Source: Streptomyces sp. NBC_00286
GTDB lineage: Bacteria; Actinomycetota; Actinomycetes; Streptomycetales; Streptomycetaceae
DNA length: 64,000 nt
Assembly: GCF_036173125.1 (NCBI RefSeq)
Contig: NZ_CP108054.1
Coordinates: 1,364,001 to 1,428,000, forward strand
Direction of reading: 5' to 3'
Positions 34,221 through 42,300 of the stretch are shown in pieces. The stretch's first letter is position 1. Each line of letters opens with the position of its first letter. The notes below the pieces were generated by a model. The model was not told where the DNA came from and ran no database searches. It worked only from the letters and a program-made list of their open reading frames with translations. A program made the position numbers and the translations under genes.

Positions 34221-35435
34221 CTACAGACGCTCGACGATCGTGGCGATGCCCATACCACCGCCGACGCAGAGCGTGGCGAGGCCGAACCGCTTGTCCTGGC
34301 GCTCCAGTTCGTCGACGAGGGTGCCGAGGATCATCGCTCCGGTGGCGCCCAAGGGGTGACCGAGTGCGATCGCTCCGCCGTTGACGTTGACCTTGTCCAG
34401 GGACAGGCCCATGTCCTTGACGAAGCGGAGGACGACGGCGGCGAAGGCTTCGTTGATCTCGACCAGGTCGATGTCGTCGATGGTCAGTCCGGCCTTGGCG
34501 AGCGCCTTGCGGGTCGCGGGCGCGGGCCCGGTGAGCATGATCGTGGGCTCGGAGCCGGAGACGGCGGCGGCGACGATCCGGGCGCGCGGCGTCAGCCCGT
34601 ACCGCTCCCCCACCTCGCGCGAACCGACCGCCACCAGCGAGGCGCCGTCCACGATGCCGGAGGAGTTGCCCGCGTGATGAACGTGGTCGATCTTCTCCAC
34701 CCAGTGGTACTTCTGCAGCGCCACGGCGTCGAAGCCGCCCAGGTCACCGATGTCCGCGAACGACGGCTTGAGGCCCGCCAGAGAGTCAGCGGTGGTGCCG
34801 GGGCGCAGGTGCTCGTCATGGTCCAGCACGACGAGTCCGCTGCGGTCCTTCACCGGCACGACGGACCGCTCGAAGCGGCCGTCCTTCCAGGCCGCCGCGG
34901 CACGCTCCTGGGACAGGGCCGCGTACTCGTCGACGTCGCGGCGCGTAAAGCCCTCGATGGTGGCGATGAGGTCGGCGCCGATGCCCTGGGGGACGAAGTT
35001 GGTGGCGATGTTGGTCATCGGGTCGGCGAACCAGGCGCCGCCATCGGAGGCCATCGGCACCCGCGACATCGACTCGACCCCGCCCGCCAGCACCAGGTCC
35101 TCCCATCCCGAACGGACCTTCATCGCGGCCAAGTTGACGGCTTCGAGACCGGAGGCACAGAAGCGGTTCTCCTGGACGCCCGCCACCGTGTCGGGCAGTC
35201 CGGCCGCGATGGCGGCGATCCGCGCGATGTCCGAGCCCTGGTCGCCGACCGGGCCGACGACACCGAGCACGATGTCGTCGATCGCGGCCGGGTCGAGGTC
35301 CGGGAAGCGGCTCCGGAGCTCGTGGATGAGTCCGACGACGAGGTCGATGGGCTTGGTGCCGTGCAGGGCGCCGTTCGCCTTGCCGCGTCCGCGCGGGGTG
35401 CGGATCGCGTCGTACACATACGCTTCGGTGCTCAT
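34221..35435 (-). CDS. fadA: Acetyl-CoA C-acyltransferase (thiolase)
   Basis: A 404-residue thiolase. The nucleophilic cysteine is C93 in [12 protein letters not shown], the acid/base histidine is in [14 protein letters not shown], and the second cysteine is in [10 protein letters not shown]. It carries out the last step of beta-oxidation, releasing acetyl-CoA. AAAGGG precedes ATG 35435. The neighbouring FadB-type protein and the acyl-CoA racemase make this a lipid-catabolism block. Confidence 0.93.
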   Translation of the reverse strand: MSTEAYVYDAIRTPRGRGKANGALHGTKPIDLVVGLIHELRSRFPDLDPAAIDDIVLGVVGPVGDQGSDIARIAAIAAGLPDTVAGVQENRFCASGLEAVNLAAMKVRSGWEDLVLAGGVESMSRVPMASDGGAWFADPMTNIATNFVPQGIGADLIATIEGFTRRDVDEYAALSQERAAAAWKDGRFERSVVPVKDRSGLVVLDHDEHLRPGTTADSLAGLKPSFADIGDLGGFDAVALQKYHWVEKIDHVHHAGNSSGIVDGASLVAVGSREVGERYGLTPRARIVAAAVSGSEPTIMLTGPAPATRKALAKAGLTIDDIDLVEINEAFAAVVLRFVKDMGLSLDKVNVNGGAIALGHPLGATGAMILGTLVDELERQDKRFGLATLCVGGGMGIATIVERL

Positions 35436-35684
35436 TAGAGGACCCTTTCTTGTGCAGCCCTGGATAGGTTTGTGACCTCTCGGTCCCGGTGGGTGCATGG
35501 CCGTGGGTGCGCGCTACGCGATAGCCACAGTGAGTGACGCCAGCCCCGCCGGGCCGAGGCCGTCTGATCGGCATCAGGGACACGCCCCGTCGAGGGCCGA
35601 TTAATGAGCTCCCGGCAGACGTCCTCGCCACCGGGCAGGTGCTCCGCGCACAACTCAGGAGTACTTCTTTCGTGTAAGGCCGCT

Positions 35685-36815
35685 TCATTCGGGGCCGTCC
35701 TTCAGGAGGCCGGGTACGTCCCAGTCGCGGGCCACGTCCTCCGTGTCCGCGCCCGGCTGTGCGGGACCGCTGCGGACCGATGTCGGGGTGGCGGAGAAGC
35801 GGGGGGCGGGGGCGGGCTGGGTGATGCCGCCGTGGTCGGTGAAGGTGCCTCGGGCGGCGAGGTGCGGGTGGTGCGGCGCCTCGCCCAGGGACAGGACCGG
35901 CGCCACGCACGCGTCGGAGCCCTCGAAGAGCGCGGTCCACTCGTCGCGCGTACGGGTCTTGAAGCGGGCCGCGACCGCCTCGCGCAGCTCGCCCCAGCGC
36001 GCCGGGTCCTTGTGGGCCGAGGCGTGTTCCGGGATGCCGAGGAGGTCCAAGAACTCGGCGTAGAACTGCTTCTCCAGCGCGCCCACCGCCATGTACTGCC
36101 CGTCGGCCGTCTCATACGTGCCGTAGTACGGGCAGCCTCCGTCGAGGAGGTTGGCGCCGCGCCGGTCCTGCCAGCGTCCGGCGGCGAACATGCCGTGGAT
36201 CATCGCGCCCAGGTGGGCGGCCCCGTCGACGATGGCCGCGTCCACGACCTGTCCCGTACCGGTCGCGCGGGCGTGGTGGAGGGCGGCGAGGACGCCGACG
36301 ACGAGGTAGAGCGAGCCGCCCGCGTAGTCGCCGAGCAGGTTCGCGGGGACGGCGGGCGGTGCGTCCGGGGCGCCGATCATGCCGAGGGTGCCGGTCAGCG
36401 CGATGTACGCGATGTCGTGGCCCGCGCGCTGGGCGAGCGGTCCCTGCTGGCCCCAGCCCGTCATCCGCCCGTAGACGAGCTTCGGGTTGCGGGCGTGGCA
36501 GGTCTCGGGGCCCACACCGAGGCGCTCGGCGACGCCGGGGCGGTAACCCTCGATGAGGATGTCGGCGCGTTCGACCAGGTCGAGGACGCGTTCCGGGCCG
36601 TCATCAGCCTTCAGGTCGACGACCACGGACCGTTTGTTGCGGTTGGTGATGTCGTAGCCCGGATTGATCGCGAGGCCCGCGCCTGTGGGCCGGTCCACGC
36701 GGACGACGTCGGCGCCCAGGTCGGCGAGGAGCATGCCGGCGAACGGGCCGGGCCCGATGCCGGCCAGCTCGATCACGCGCACCCCGGAGAGCGGGCCGTG
36801 CCCTGCCGCTGTCAT
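35685..36815 (-). CDS. Alpha-methylacyl-CoA racemase-like CaiB/BaiF CoA-transferase family protein
   Basis: A 376-residue class III CoA-transferase fold protein. GHDIAYIALTG places a histidine at 133 and NLLGDYAGGSLY an aspartate at 163, matching the His/Asp pair of alpha-methylacyl-CoA racemase (MCR) rather than the single aspartate of formyl-CoA transferases. It would epimerise 2-methylacyl-CoA esters so that branched or sterol-derived chains can enter beta-oxidation, which fits the neighbouring fadBA genes. ATG 36815 follows GGGGG; a GTG at 36830 is in frame. Candidate operators lie 84-107 bp upstream. Confidence 0.85.
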   Translation of the reverse strand: MTAAGHGPLSGVRVIELAGIGPGPFAGMLLADLGADVVRVDRPTGAGLAINPGYDITNRNKRSVVVDLKADDGPERVLDLVERADILIEGYRPGVAERLGVGPETCHARNPKLVYGRMTGWGQQGPLAQRAGHDIAYIALTGTLGMIGAPDAPPAVPANLLGDYAGGSLYLVVGVLAALHHARATGTGQVVDAAIVDGAAHLGAMIHGMFAAGRWQDRRGANLLDGGCPYYGTYETADGQYMAVGALEKQFYAEFLDLLGIPEHASAHKDPARWGELREAVAARFKTRTRDEWTALFEGSDACVAPVLSLGEAPHHPHLAARGTFTDHGGITQPAPAPRFSATPTSVRSGPAQPGADTEDVARDWDVPGLLKDGPE

Positions 36816-36898
36816 AGGGCCCCCTGCCACTGTGACACTACTGATGTAACACCTACGATGCTAAGAACGTGTTCGACGGCGCACAAGACTCTGGCGAG

Positions 36899-36922
36899 CA
36901 AGCGCTTAGCCAAGTCGCTTAG
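36899..36922. promoter_or_regulatory. Two imperfect palindromes CAAG-N2/3-CTTAG upstream of the racemase gene
   Basis: CAAGCGCTTAG at 36899-36909 and CAAGTCGCTTAG at 36911-36922 stand side by side. They resemble operators of TetR regulators of acyl-CoA and sterol catabolism (KstR2 consensus contains CAAG-N2-CTTG). No such regulator is encoded in the window. Confidence 0.45.
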
Positions 36923-36988
36923 TCATTCTGAACGCCCGGCCCCGCCAAGGGAATCGGCAGGGGAACCGCCAGAAGATCGCCAGAAGGA

Positions 36989-37411
36989 TCAGCGCGCGTC
37001 CAGCTCCGCTATGAGCTTCTTCGGGGCGATCGCGCGGTAGCTCTCCTCGACCCAGTCGCACAGCAGCTCAGCGGCCGGAGAGCCCTTCTCCTCCAGCGGG
37101 AGGCTCACCCAGCCCGCCTTCCCGAGGCCGTACCCAGCGGGCTCGGCGCCCGGCGAGGTCATCGCGTGGGCGTGCGCCGCCTCGTCCTTGAGCTTCACGG
37201 TCATGCCCATGGGATAGCTGCCGTCCGTCACACCGAGGAAGACGAACACCTTCTTGTTGACCTTCGCGACGGTCTCGCCCCAGGGGAAATCCTCGGTCGC
37301 ACCCGGCAGCCCGAGGGCGAACTCGCGCACTTTCTCCCACTTCTTCAGTGCGGTCTGGGTCGCGGCCACGGCTGCCTCCGGTTGTTGGTGCGACTCATCG
37401 CACGGGATCAT
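36989..37411 (-). CDS. MmcQ/YjbR family protein
   Basis: The 140-residue protein contains LGLPGATEDFPWG, FVFLGV and GWVSLPLEE, the conserved blocks of the MmcQ/YjbR (CyaY-like fold) DNA-binding family. The first 20 residues before WEKVREFALGLPG are not conserved-looking, and the true start may be a later codon. Function is unknown; structural work suggests a DNA- or nucleotide-binding fold. It is divergent from the gene at 37484. Confidence 0.8.
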   Translation of the reverse strand: MIPCDESHQQPEAAVAATQTALKKWEKVREFALGLPGATEDFPWGETVAKVNKKVFVFLGVTDGSYPMGMTVKLKDEAAHAHAMTSPGAEPAGYGLGKAGWVSLPLEEKGSPAAELLCDWVEESYRAIAPKKLIAELDAR

Positions 37412-37483
37412 GGTTCGGCTCCTCGTACTTCAAGCTAGCCTCAGCCACTGACAACGGCGCGGGGAGCAGGGCAGAGAGGTGCC

Positions 37484-38674
37484 ATGAGCAGCCAGAACGG
37501 GACGGAGCGGGCGTACGACGTCGTGCTCTTCGGGGCCACGGGGTTCGTCGGAAGGCTCACCGCGGAGTACCTCGCCGCGCACGCACCCGCGGGGCTGCGC
37601 TGGGCGATCGCGGCGCGCGACACCGCGAAGCTGGAGCGGCTGCGGGAGCGGCTGGCCTCGATCGACCCGGGCTGCGCCGAGTTGCCCGTGCTCCGGGCGG
37701 ACGTCGCCGATCCGGCCTCCGTGCGCGAACTCGCGGCCCACGCGCGCGTGGTGGCCACGACGGTGGGGCCCTACCTGGAATACGGCGAGGAGCTGCTCGC
37801 CGCCTGCGCGAACGCCGGCACCGACTACGTCGACCTCTGCGGAGAGCCCGAGTTCGTGGACCTCATGTATGTGCGGCACGACGCACGCGCGCGTGAGACC
37901 GGGGCGCGGCTGGTGCACGCGTGCGGCTTCGACTCCATTCCGCACGACCTGGGCGCGTACTTCACGGTCCGTCAGCTTCCCGAAGGGGTGCCGCTGACCG
38001 TGGACGGGTACGTGCGGGCCGACGGGATGTTCTCGGGCGGTACGTTCGGATCGGCCCTGAACCAGTTCTCGCGCGGTCCGCAGATGGTGGCCGCGGCGCG
38101 GGACCGCGGACGGCACGAGCCGCGCCTGGTCGGCCGACGGGCGTACGCGCCGCTCGGCGCGCCTCGGTACGCCAAGGAGGTCGGGGCGTGGGCGGTGCCG
38201 CTGCCCACGATCGACGCCCAGATCGTGCAGCGCTCGGCCCGCGCCCTGGAGCGGTACGGGCCCGACTTCCGCTACCGGCACTACGCGGCCGCCAAGCGGC
38301 TGCCGTTCGCGGTGGGCGGGGTGGCCGCGGCCGGCGCGGCCTTCGCGGCGGCACAGCTGCCACCGGCCCGGCGCTGGCTGTCGGACCGCCTCAAGCCCGG
38401 GGAGGGGCCGAGCGAGGAGAAGCGGGCGAGGAGCTGGTTCTCGGTGCGGTTCGTGGGCGAGGGCGGCGGGCACCGCGTGTTCACGGAGGTAGCGGGCGGC
38501 GACCCCGGCTACGGCGAGACCGCCAAGATGCTCGCCGAGTCCGCCCTGTGCCTGGCCTTCGACGAACTCCCGCCGACATCGGGCCAGGTCACGACGGCGG
38601 TGGCGATGGGCGACAAGCTCATCGAGCGCCTACGGGAGGCGGGGATCAGCTTCCGGGTCGCGGCGGCACGCTAG
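37484..38674 (+). CDS. Saccharopine dehydrogenase-like / trans-acting enoyl reductase family protein
   Basis: A 396-residue protein with an N-terminal Rossmann motif VVLFGATGFVGRLTAEYLA and RADVADPASV, then TTVGPYLEYGEELLAACANAGTDYVDLCGE, which is diagnostic for the saccharopine dehydrogenase NADP-binding family. Mycobacterial members act as trans-acting enoyl reductases on polyketide lipids. An Ala-rich hydrophobic stretch near 290-310 may contact membrane. AGAGAGG precedes ATG 37484. Substrate unknown. Confidence 0.85.
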   Translation: MSSQNGTERAYDVVLFGATGFVGRLTAEYLAAHAPAGLRWAIAARDTAKLERLRERLASIDPGCAELPVLRADVADPASVRELAAHARVVATTVGPYLEYGEELLAACANAGTDYVDLCGEPEFVDLMYVRHDARARETGARLVHACGFDSIPHDLGAYFTVRQLPEGVPLTVDGYVRADGMFSGGTFGSALNQFSRGPQMVAAARDRGRHEPRLVGRRAYAPLGAPRYAKEVGAWAVPLPTIDAQIVQRSARALERYGPDFRYRHYAAAKRLPFAVGGVAAAGAAFAAAQLPPARRWLSDRLKPGEGPSEEKRARSWFSVRFVGEGGGHRVFTEVAGGDPGYGETAKMLAESALCLAFDELPPTSGQVTTAVAMGDKLIERLREAGISFRVAAAR

Positions 38675-38709
38675 CGCTCGGCTGGACGGGCAGTTTGGAA
38701 GCTGCGAGT

Positions 38710-38778
38710 TCGTTGTGGCTTGTCGCGCCCACGCGGCGGAGCCGCATATGTCACAGCCCCGCGCCCCTGAAGGGGCTC
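38710..38778. repeat. GC-rich intergenic hairpin repeat, copy 4
   Basis: Nearly identical to copy 1 (shared GGCGGAGCCGCAT and GTCACAGCCCCGCGCCCCTG). It lies between convergent genes, as does copy 1. Confidence 0.75.
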
Positions 38779-38875
38779 GGTGTCGCACCGGGCTTCGGCG
38801 GGCTCGCGTAGGCGCGCTGCCAACGCGGCGGAGCGCAGATCATCGGCCGAGGCCGACATGCCCCACGGCCAGGCC

Positions 38876-39016
38876 CTACCACCCCATGACCGTGTAGATC
38901 ATCCCCGCTATCCAGCCGACCCCGGCGAGGACTGCGACGATCAAGCCCGCCATCACGGCGCGCTCGACGGGCTGGCTGGGGCTGGCGGCGGGCTTCGTGG
39001 CGCGGTGTGTCGTCAT
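38876..39016 (-). CDS. Small single-span membrane protein
   Basis: A 46-residue protein with a short charged N-terminus (MTTHRATKPAASPSQPVERA) and one transmembrane helix (VMAGLIVAVLAGVGWIAGMIY). ATG 39016 is used; an in-frame start at 39061 would overlap the endonuclease V stop region. It lies 49 bp downstream of nfi on the same strand. No known function. Confidence 0.6.
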   Translation of the reverse strand: MTTHRATKPAASPSQPVERAVMAGLIVAVLAGVGWIAGMIYTVMGW

Positions 39017-39065
39017 GCGGGCCAGCCTGCCGAGCGGGACGGGGCCTCGGCATCCGTACAAGTAC

Positions 39066-39761
39066 TCAGACGACGTACTCAGTCGCCTTCAGGGTCTTGC
39101 GGCACAGCGCGTCCGCGCGGCGGGTCGTCTCCGGGAGGCGGAAGCGGGGCGCGAGGCGCAGGGTGTGGGCGCAGGCGTTGTCCAGGGTCACCCGGTGGCC
39201 GACCGAGACGAAGACCGGCTTGATGCCCTCCTGGGTGCGCAGCGCCCGGCCGACCTCCTCCTCGCCCGCGAGCAGCGGGGACGAGGATCCGCGTGGGGCG
39301 CCCGGTTCCTCGTACACGAAGGTGAACGGGTTCTTGGCGACGCCGATCACCGGCAGGCCCGTAAGGACGCCGAGGTGGCTGGCCAGTCCGAAGCGGCGGG
39401 GGTGGGCGAGGCCGTAGCCGTCGCAGACGACGAGGCCCGGCTCGCAGGGCAACGCTTCGAGGGCGGCCAGCACGGCGGGGATCTCGCGGAAGGCCAGCAG
39501 TCCGGGGACGTAGGGGAAGGACACCCGTCCCGCGGCCGTAGTCTCGGCCACCACGTCGAGACTCGCCGCGTCCAGGACGACGGCCGCGGCCACGACGACG
39601 TCACGTTCGTCGTCGTACGCCACGTCCACCCCCGTCACCCGGCCGGTCCCCGGCGGCGGCCCCGGCTCGTCGAGTACGAGGCGCCCGCGCAACTCGTCCT
39701 GCACGGCACGTGCTTGCTCTTCGGTGGCGGGCCAGCCCGCAGGGATCCGTACGCTCGTCAT
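39066..39761 (-). CDS. nfi: Endonuclease V
   Basis: The 231-residue protein has GVDVAYDDE with the first catalytic aspartate, the wedge-type PYVPGLLAFRE, VVCDGYGLAHPRRFGLASHLG with the second aspartate, and the late VSVGHRVTLDNA. Endonuclease V nicks DNA one base 3' of deaminated purines such as inosine and starts their repair. ATG 39761 gives the normal N-terminus. Together with the downstream membrane peptide it may form a short operon. Confidence 0.92.
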   Translation of the reverse strand: MTSVRIPAGWPATEEQARAVQDELRGRLVLDEPGPPPGTGRVTGVDVAYDDERDVVVAAAVVLDAASLDVVAETTAAGRVSFPYVPGLLAFREIPAVLAALEALPCEPGLVVCDGYGLAHPRRFGLASHLGVLTGLPVIGVAKNPFTFVYEEPGAPRGSSSPLLAGEEEVGRALRTQEGIKPVFVSVGHRVTLDNACAHTLRLAPRFRLPETTRRADALCRKTLKATEYVV

Positions 39762-39802
39762 GGTGGATTCGAGCGTACGCGGCCCGGTGACGAGGGTGGC
39801 GT

Positions 39803-40123
39803 TCAGCGGCCGAGGGCCCTCGACAGCTCCTCCTTGTTCATCTTGGAGCGGCCCTCGATGTTGCGGCTCTTCGCCTCCTCGTAGAGCTGGTCGTACGTGG
39901 CCCCTCCGCGGGACTCACGGCTGCCGCGTCGTCCGCCCGAGGTGTCCTGGGCCGACGTACGGCTCGTGCTCGTGCTCTTCGACTCGCCGCGCTGAGCGCG
40001 TTCCTTGTTGGTGGTGCGGGCGGCGATCTCCTCGGCGCGCTTCTCGCTCGCGCCGCGTTCGCGTTCGCTCTCCCTGATGTGTTCCTGCTGGCGTTCCCGC
40101 TTGGAACTCGAGCCACGTGCCAT
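39803..40123 (-). CDS. Rho N-terminal-like 'plasmid stabilization' small basic protein
   Basis: A 106-residue, highly charged protein. The C-terminus ATYDQLYEEAKSRNIEGRSKMNKEELSRALGR is a SAP/Rho-N-like helical module, the part that gives this Streptomyces family its misleading 'plasmid stabilization' name. The remainder is Arg/Glu/Ser-rich and probably disordered. AAGGAG 8 bases before ATG 40123 sets the start. A nucleic-acid-binding role is inferred. There is no sign of a plasmid here. Confidence 0.75.
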   Translation of the reverse strand: MARGSSSKRERQQEHIRESERERGASEKRAEEIAARTTNKERAQRGESKSTSTSRTSAQDTSGGRRGSRESRGGATYDQLYEEAKSRNIEGRSKMNKEELSRALGR

Positions 40124-40150
40124 GGCCGGACTCCTTGCTGCTAGAAGACT

Positions 40151-40174
40151 GCTGGAAGCCGCCCCTCTTCCAGC
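40151..40174 (-). terminator. Hairpin between the BNR gene and the gene at 39803
   Basis: GCTGGAAG and CTTCCAGC form a perfect 8-bp stem with an 8-base loop, 26 bases after the stop of the 40200-41336 gene. Confidence 0.65.
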
Positions 40175-40199
40175 CAAGCACGGCCCGGGCCCACCCGCA

Positions 40200-41336
40200 T
40201 CAGCGCTCCAGGCGGGCCACCCGGCCCTTCTCCCCGGAGGCCCAGCAGCCCAGGTCGGGGATGCAGTCGACGGTGTCGTACGAGCCCGTGTCGACGGTGC
40301 GCCAGGTGCGACCGCCGTCGGTGGTGAGGTCGGTTCCGGTGGGGCCGACCGCGAGGGCGGACGTGCGGCTGTGCGGGAGCCAGGCGACGCCGGAGCGGTA
40401 GGCGGGCGGCGGCTGTGCGGCGGGCGTCCAGGTGCGGCCGGCGTCGCCGCTGACGGCGGCGGCCTGCGGTGACGGCTGGTCCGCGCGGTAGTCGCCGCCG
40501 ACCGCGATGCCGTGCGTACGGTCGCGGAAGGCGAGGGCGAAGACACCGCGCGCCGGATCGCCCGCGGGAATCGGGGTGTCGGCGGCCTTCCAGGTCAGGC
40601 CGCGGTCGGAGGAGTGCAGCACGCGCGCTCGTGCGGCCCCGCCCGTGGCCATCCACACATCGCGCGGCCCCGAGCTGACCAGGCACTGCCCACTGGCGGC
40701 GAAGCCGGCCTCGCCCTCCTGCGCCGCGGGCATTCCGTCGCTGGGCAGCACCTTCCAGGAGCGTCCGCCGTCGCTGGTCGACAGGATGCGGAACTTTCCG
40801 TCCACGGGGTCGCTCATCGCCAGTCCGTGGCGCCGGTCGAAAAACGTCACGCAGTCGTAGAAGGCCTTCGCGTCGGTGTTGCGGAAGGACTCCGTCCAGG
40901 TCGCGCCGCCGTCGTCGGTACGGAAGATCCGTGAGGCCTCGCCCTCGCCGATGGCCAGCACCACGGCTCGCTTGCGGTCGAACGCCTCGATGTCCCGGAA
41001 CTCCAACTCGGCGGCGCCGGGCGGCGATACGTTCCGCCAGCTCGCGCCGCCGTCGGACGTGCGCAGCACGGTGCCGCGGGAGCCGGCCAGCCAGGCGGTG
41101 TTTCGGCTGACGGCGGACAGGCCGCGGAAGCGTACGTCGGTGCCGCTGTCCTTGAGCTCCCAGTGCGGAGGCCGCCTGTCCGGTTCCTTTGCCTGTGCGG
41201 GCGCGGCGAGCGAAGCGAGATGGGGGTCCCCCCGGACGGAGTCTGGGGGAGCGGCGGCAAGCGCGGCCCCGCACACCCCCGCCGTCAGCAGTTGCCTCGT
41301 GAATCTCTTCGGTCGCGTCTTCCCCAAGCCCCTCAT
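40200..41336 (-). CDS. Secreted BNR/Asp-box beta-propeller protein
   Basis: A 378-residue protein with at least six Asp boxes (TSDGGASW, TDDGGATW, TSDGGRSW, SSDRGLTW, SGDAGRTW, TTDGGRTW), the repeat of sialidase-like and Ycf48/HCF136-like propellers. A signal peptide (FTRQLLTAGVCGAALAAA) precedes them. No catalytic residues of sialidases are evident, so it is probably a binding protein. Residues about 31-45 are encoded by a GC-run repeat that looks inserted (41212-41252). Divergent from the SsgA-like gene. Confidence 0.8.
   Translation of the reverse strand: MRGLGKTRPKRFTRQLLTAGVCGAALAAAPPDSVRGDPHLASLAAPAQAKEPDRRPPHWELKDSGTDVRFRGLSAVSRNTAWLAGSRGTVLRTSDGGASWRNVSPPGAAELEFRDIEAFDRKRAVVLAIGEGEASRIFRTDDGGATWTESFRNTDAKAFYDCVTFFDRRHGLAMSDPVDGKFRILSTSDGGRSWKVLPSDGMPAAQEGEAGFAASGQCLVSSGPRDVWMATGGAARARVLHSSDRGLTWKAADTPIPAGDPARGVFALAFRDRTHGIAVGGDYRADQPSPQAAAVSGDAGRTWTPAAQPPPAYRSGVAWLPHSRTSALAVGPTGTDLTTDGGRTWRTVDTGSYDTVDCIPDLGCWASGEKGRVARLER
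41212..41252. repeat. GC-run hairpin repeat inside a coding region
   Basis: TGGGGGTCCCCCC followed by GGACGGAGTCTGGGGGAG within the BNR gene encodes PPDSVRGDPHLASLA just after the signal peptide. I recall this type of element mainly from intergenic Streptomyces DNA. Confidence 0.45.
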
Positions 41337-41417
41337 GGCGGGCGAAGCTAGCCCACTCCCCCGGTGGCGTCCAGATGCCCCAACTGACAACGGTGGCCCC
41401 ATCGGTGATTGAAGGCG

Positions 41418-41431
41418 GTGACACAGGTCAC
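41418..41431. promoter_or_regulatory. Perfect palindrome between divergent BNR and SsgA-like genes
   Basis: GTGAC and GTCAC surround ACAG, a 14-bp inverted repeat in the divergent promoter region. Candidate operator only. Confidence 0.35.
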
Positions 41432-41539
41432 TCGAAGTTGGTGCCTTTTCGTGAGCACGGAATGGCTGATTCTGTCGTCTCTTCAAGTGCCCGGCGTCAT
41501 CCGTTCACCGTTCGTCAAGCCGTCACAAGGGAGCAGGCG

Positions 41540-41956
41540 TTGTCAACTGTCATCGAGCAGCCTGTTGAGGCCCGCCTCGTCGCCGCCGCGCCGCGGATGC
41601 CGAGCATCCCCGCGGCGCTCCACTACGACCCCCGTGAACCGTTCGCCGTCCGTATGACCTTCCCGGCCCCGGCCACCCTCGAAGGCGTGGACGTCTGCTG
41701 GACCTTCGCCCGTGAGCTGCTCGTCTCGGGTCTGGGGGAGCCGGTGGGTCACGGCGACGTACGGGTCCGTCCGTACGGCTACGACCGCATCGTCCTGGAG
41801 TTCCACGCCCCCGAGGGCACCGCAGTGGTGCACGTCCGCGCGGGCGAACTGCGGCGCTTCCTCGACAGCACGACGGAGCTGGTGCCGCTCGGCCTGGAGC
41901 AACAGCACCAGGACATGGACCACGCCCTGGCCGAACTCCTCCGTGACGCTGGCTGA
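41540..41956 (+). CDS. SsgA-like sporulation/cell-division regulator
   Basis: A 138-residue protein with the SALP family blocks IPAALHYDPREPFAVRMTF, VCWTFARELLVSGL and GDVRVRPYGYDRIVLEFHAPEG. SALPs occur only in morphologically complex actinobacteria and guide septum placement and peptidoglycan remodelling. TTG 41540 is preferred: GGGAG precedes it by 6 bases and LSTVIEQPVEARL is the usual start. By neighbourhood it corresponds to SsgD, but I cannot confirm the subgroup. Strong support for a Streptomyces-type host. Confidence 0.88.
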   Translation: MSTVIEQPVEARLVAAAPRMPSIPAALHYDPREPFAVRMTFPAPATLEGVDVCWTFARELLVSGLGEPVGHGDVRVRPYGYDRIVLEFHAPEGTAVVHVRAGELRRFLDSTTELVPLGLEQQHQDMDHALAELLRDAG

Positions 41957-42014
41957 TCGCGCCCGCTGATCCCTCGGGGAGAGGCGGGCCACAACCGGGG
42001 GCCTCGTTAATGCG

Positions 42015-42043
42015 TTGACACGCCCCGGGCCCCATCCTACGGT
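42015..42043 (+). promoter_or_regulatory. Vegetative promoter of the ABC-F gene
   Basis: TTGACA at 42015-42020, a 17-base spacer and TACGGT at 42038-42043. The -35 is a perfect sigma-70 type hexamer. Transcription would start near 42050, giving a leader of about 250 nt. Confidence 0.7.
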
Positions 42044-42049
42044 GTACAG

Positions 42050-42300
42050 CGGTTCTGTTGCCGTCGATTGGAGAAGGACGTTGCTCGTCTGAGGTCCTGA
42101 GACACCGCGTCACACCTGTCTGTGGTGTGCGCCGCGTGCGACCTCGGCATACGAGCCGTCCTCCGGAGCGGGATCTTCCCCCGGACCTCCAGGACTCCTG
42201 GCCTTTCCTCACGGCCGTCGTCGCCTCCCGGTGCCCTGCGGGTGCATGCCGGTGTCTCGATACGCGTTGCCCTGACCGCATCAAGCAACCGCGAGGCCGC
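42050..42300 (+). promoter_or_regulatory. Long ABC-F leader, candidate ribosome-mediated attenuator
   Basis: The leader begins with a tiny ORF (42081-42092). GAGGTCC just after it can pair with GGACCTC near 42182. CACACC/GGTGTG and CCAGGA/TCCTGG form local hairpins. Antibiotic-induced ABC-F genes are known to use such uORF-controlled attenuation. Folding was judged by eye only. Confidence 0.45.
42081..42092 (+). CDS. Three-codon upstream ORF in the ABC-F leader
   Basis: TTG-CTC-GTC-TGA preceded by GGAG at 7 bases and GGAGAAGG overall, the best ribosome-binding site in the leader. It would encode Met-Leu-Val. A stalled ribosome here could change leader folding. Inferred from layout. Confidence 0.4.
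   Translation: MLV

Noticed and set aside
39803-40123. Evidence of a plasmid from a 'plasmid stabilization' protein
   Set aside because: The family name is historical. The protein is a chromosomal Rho-N-like basic protein in Streptomyces and there are no replication or partition genes nearby.
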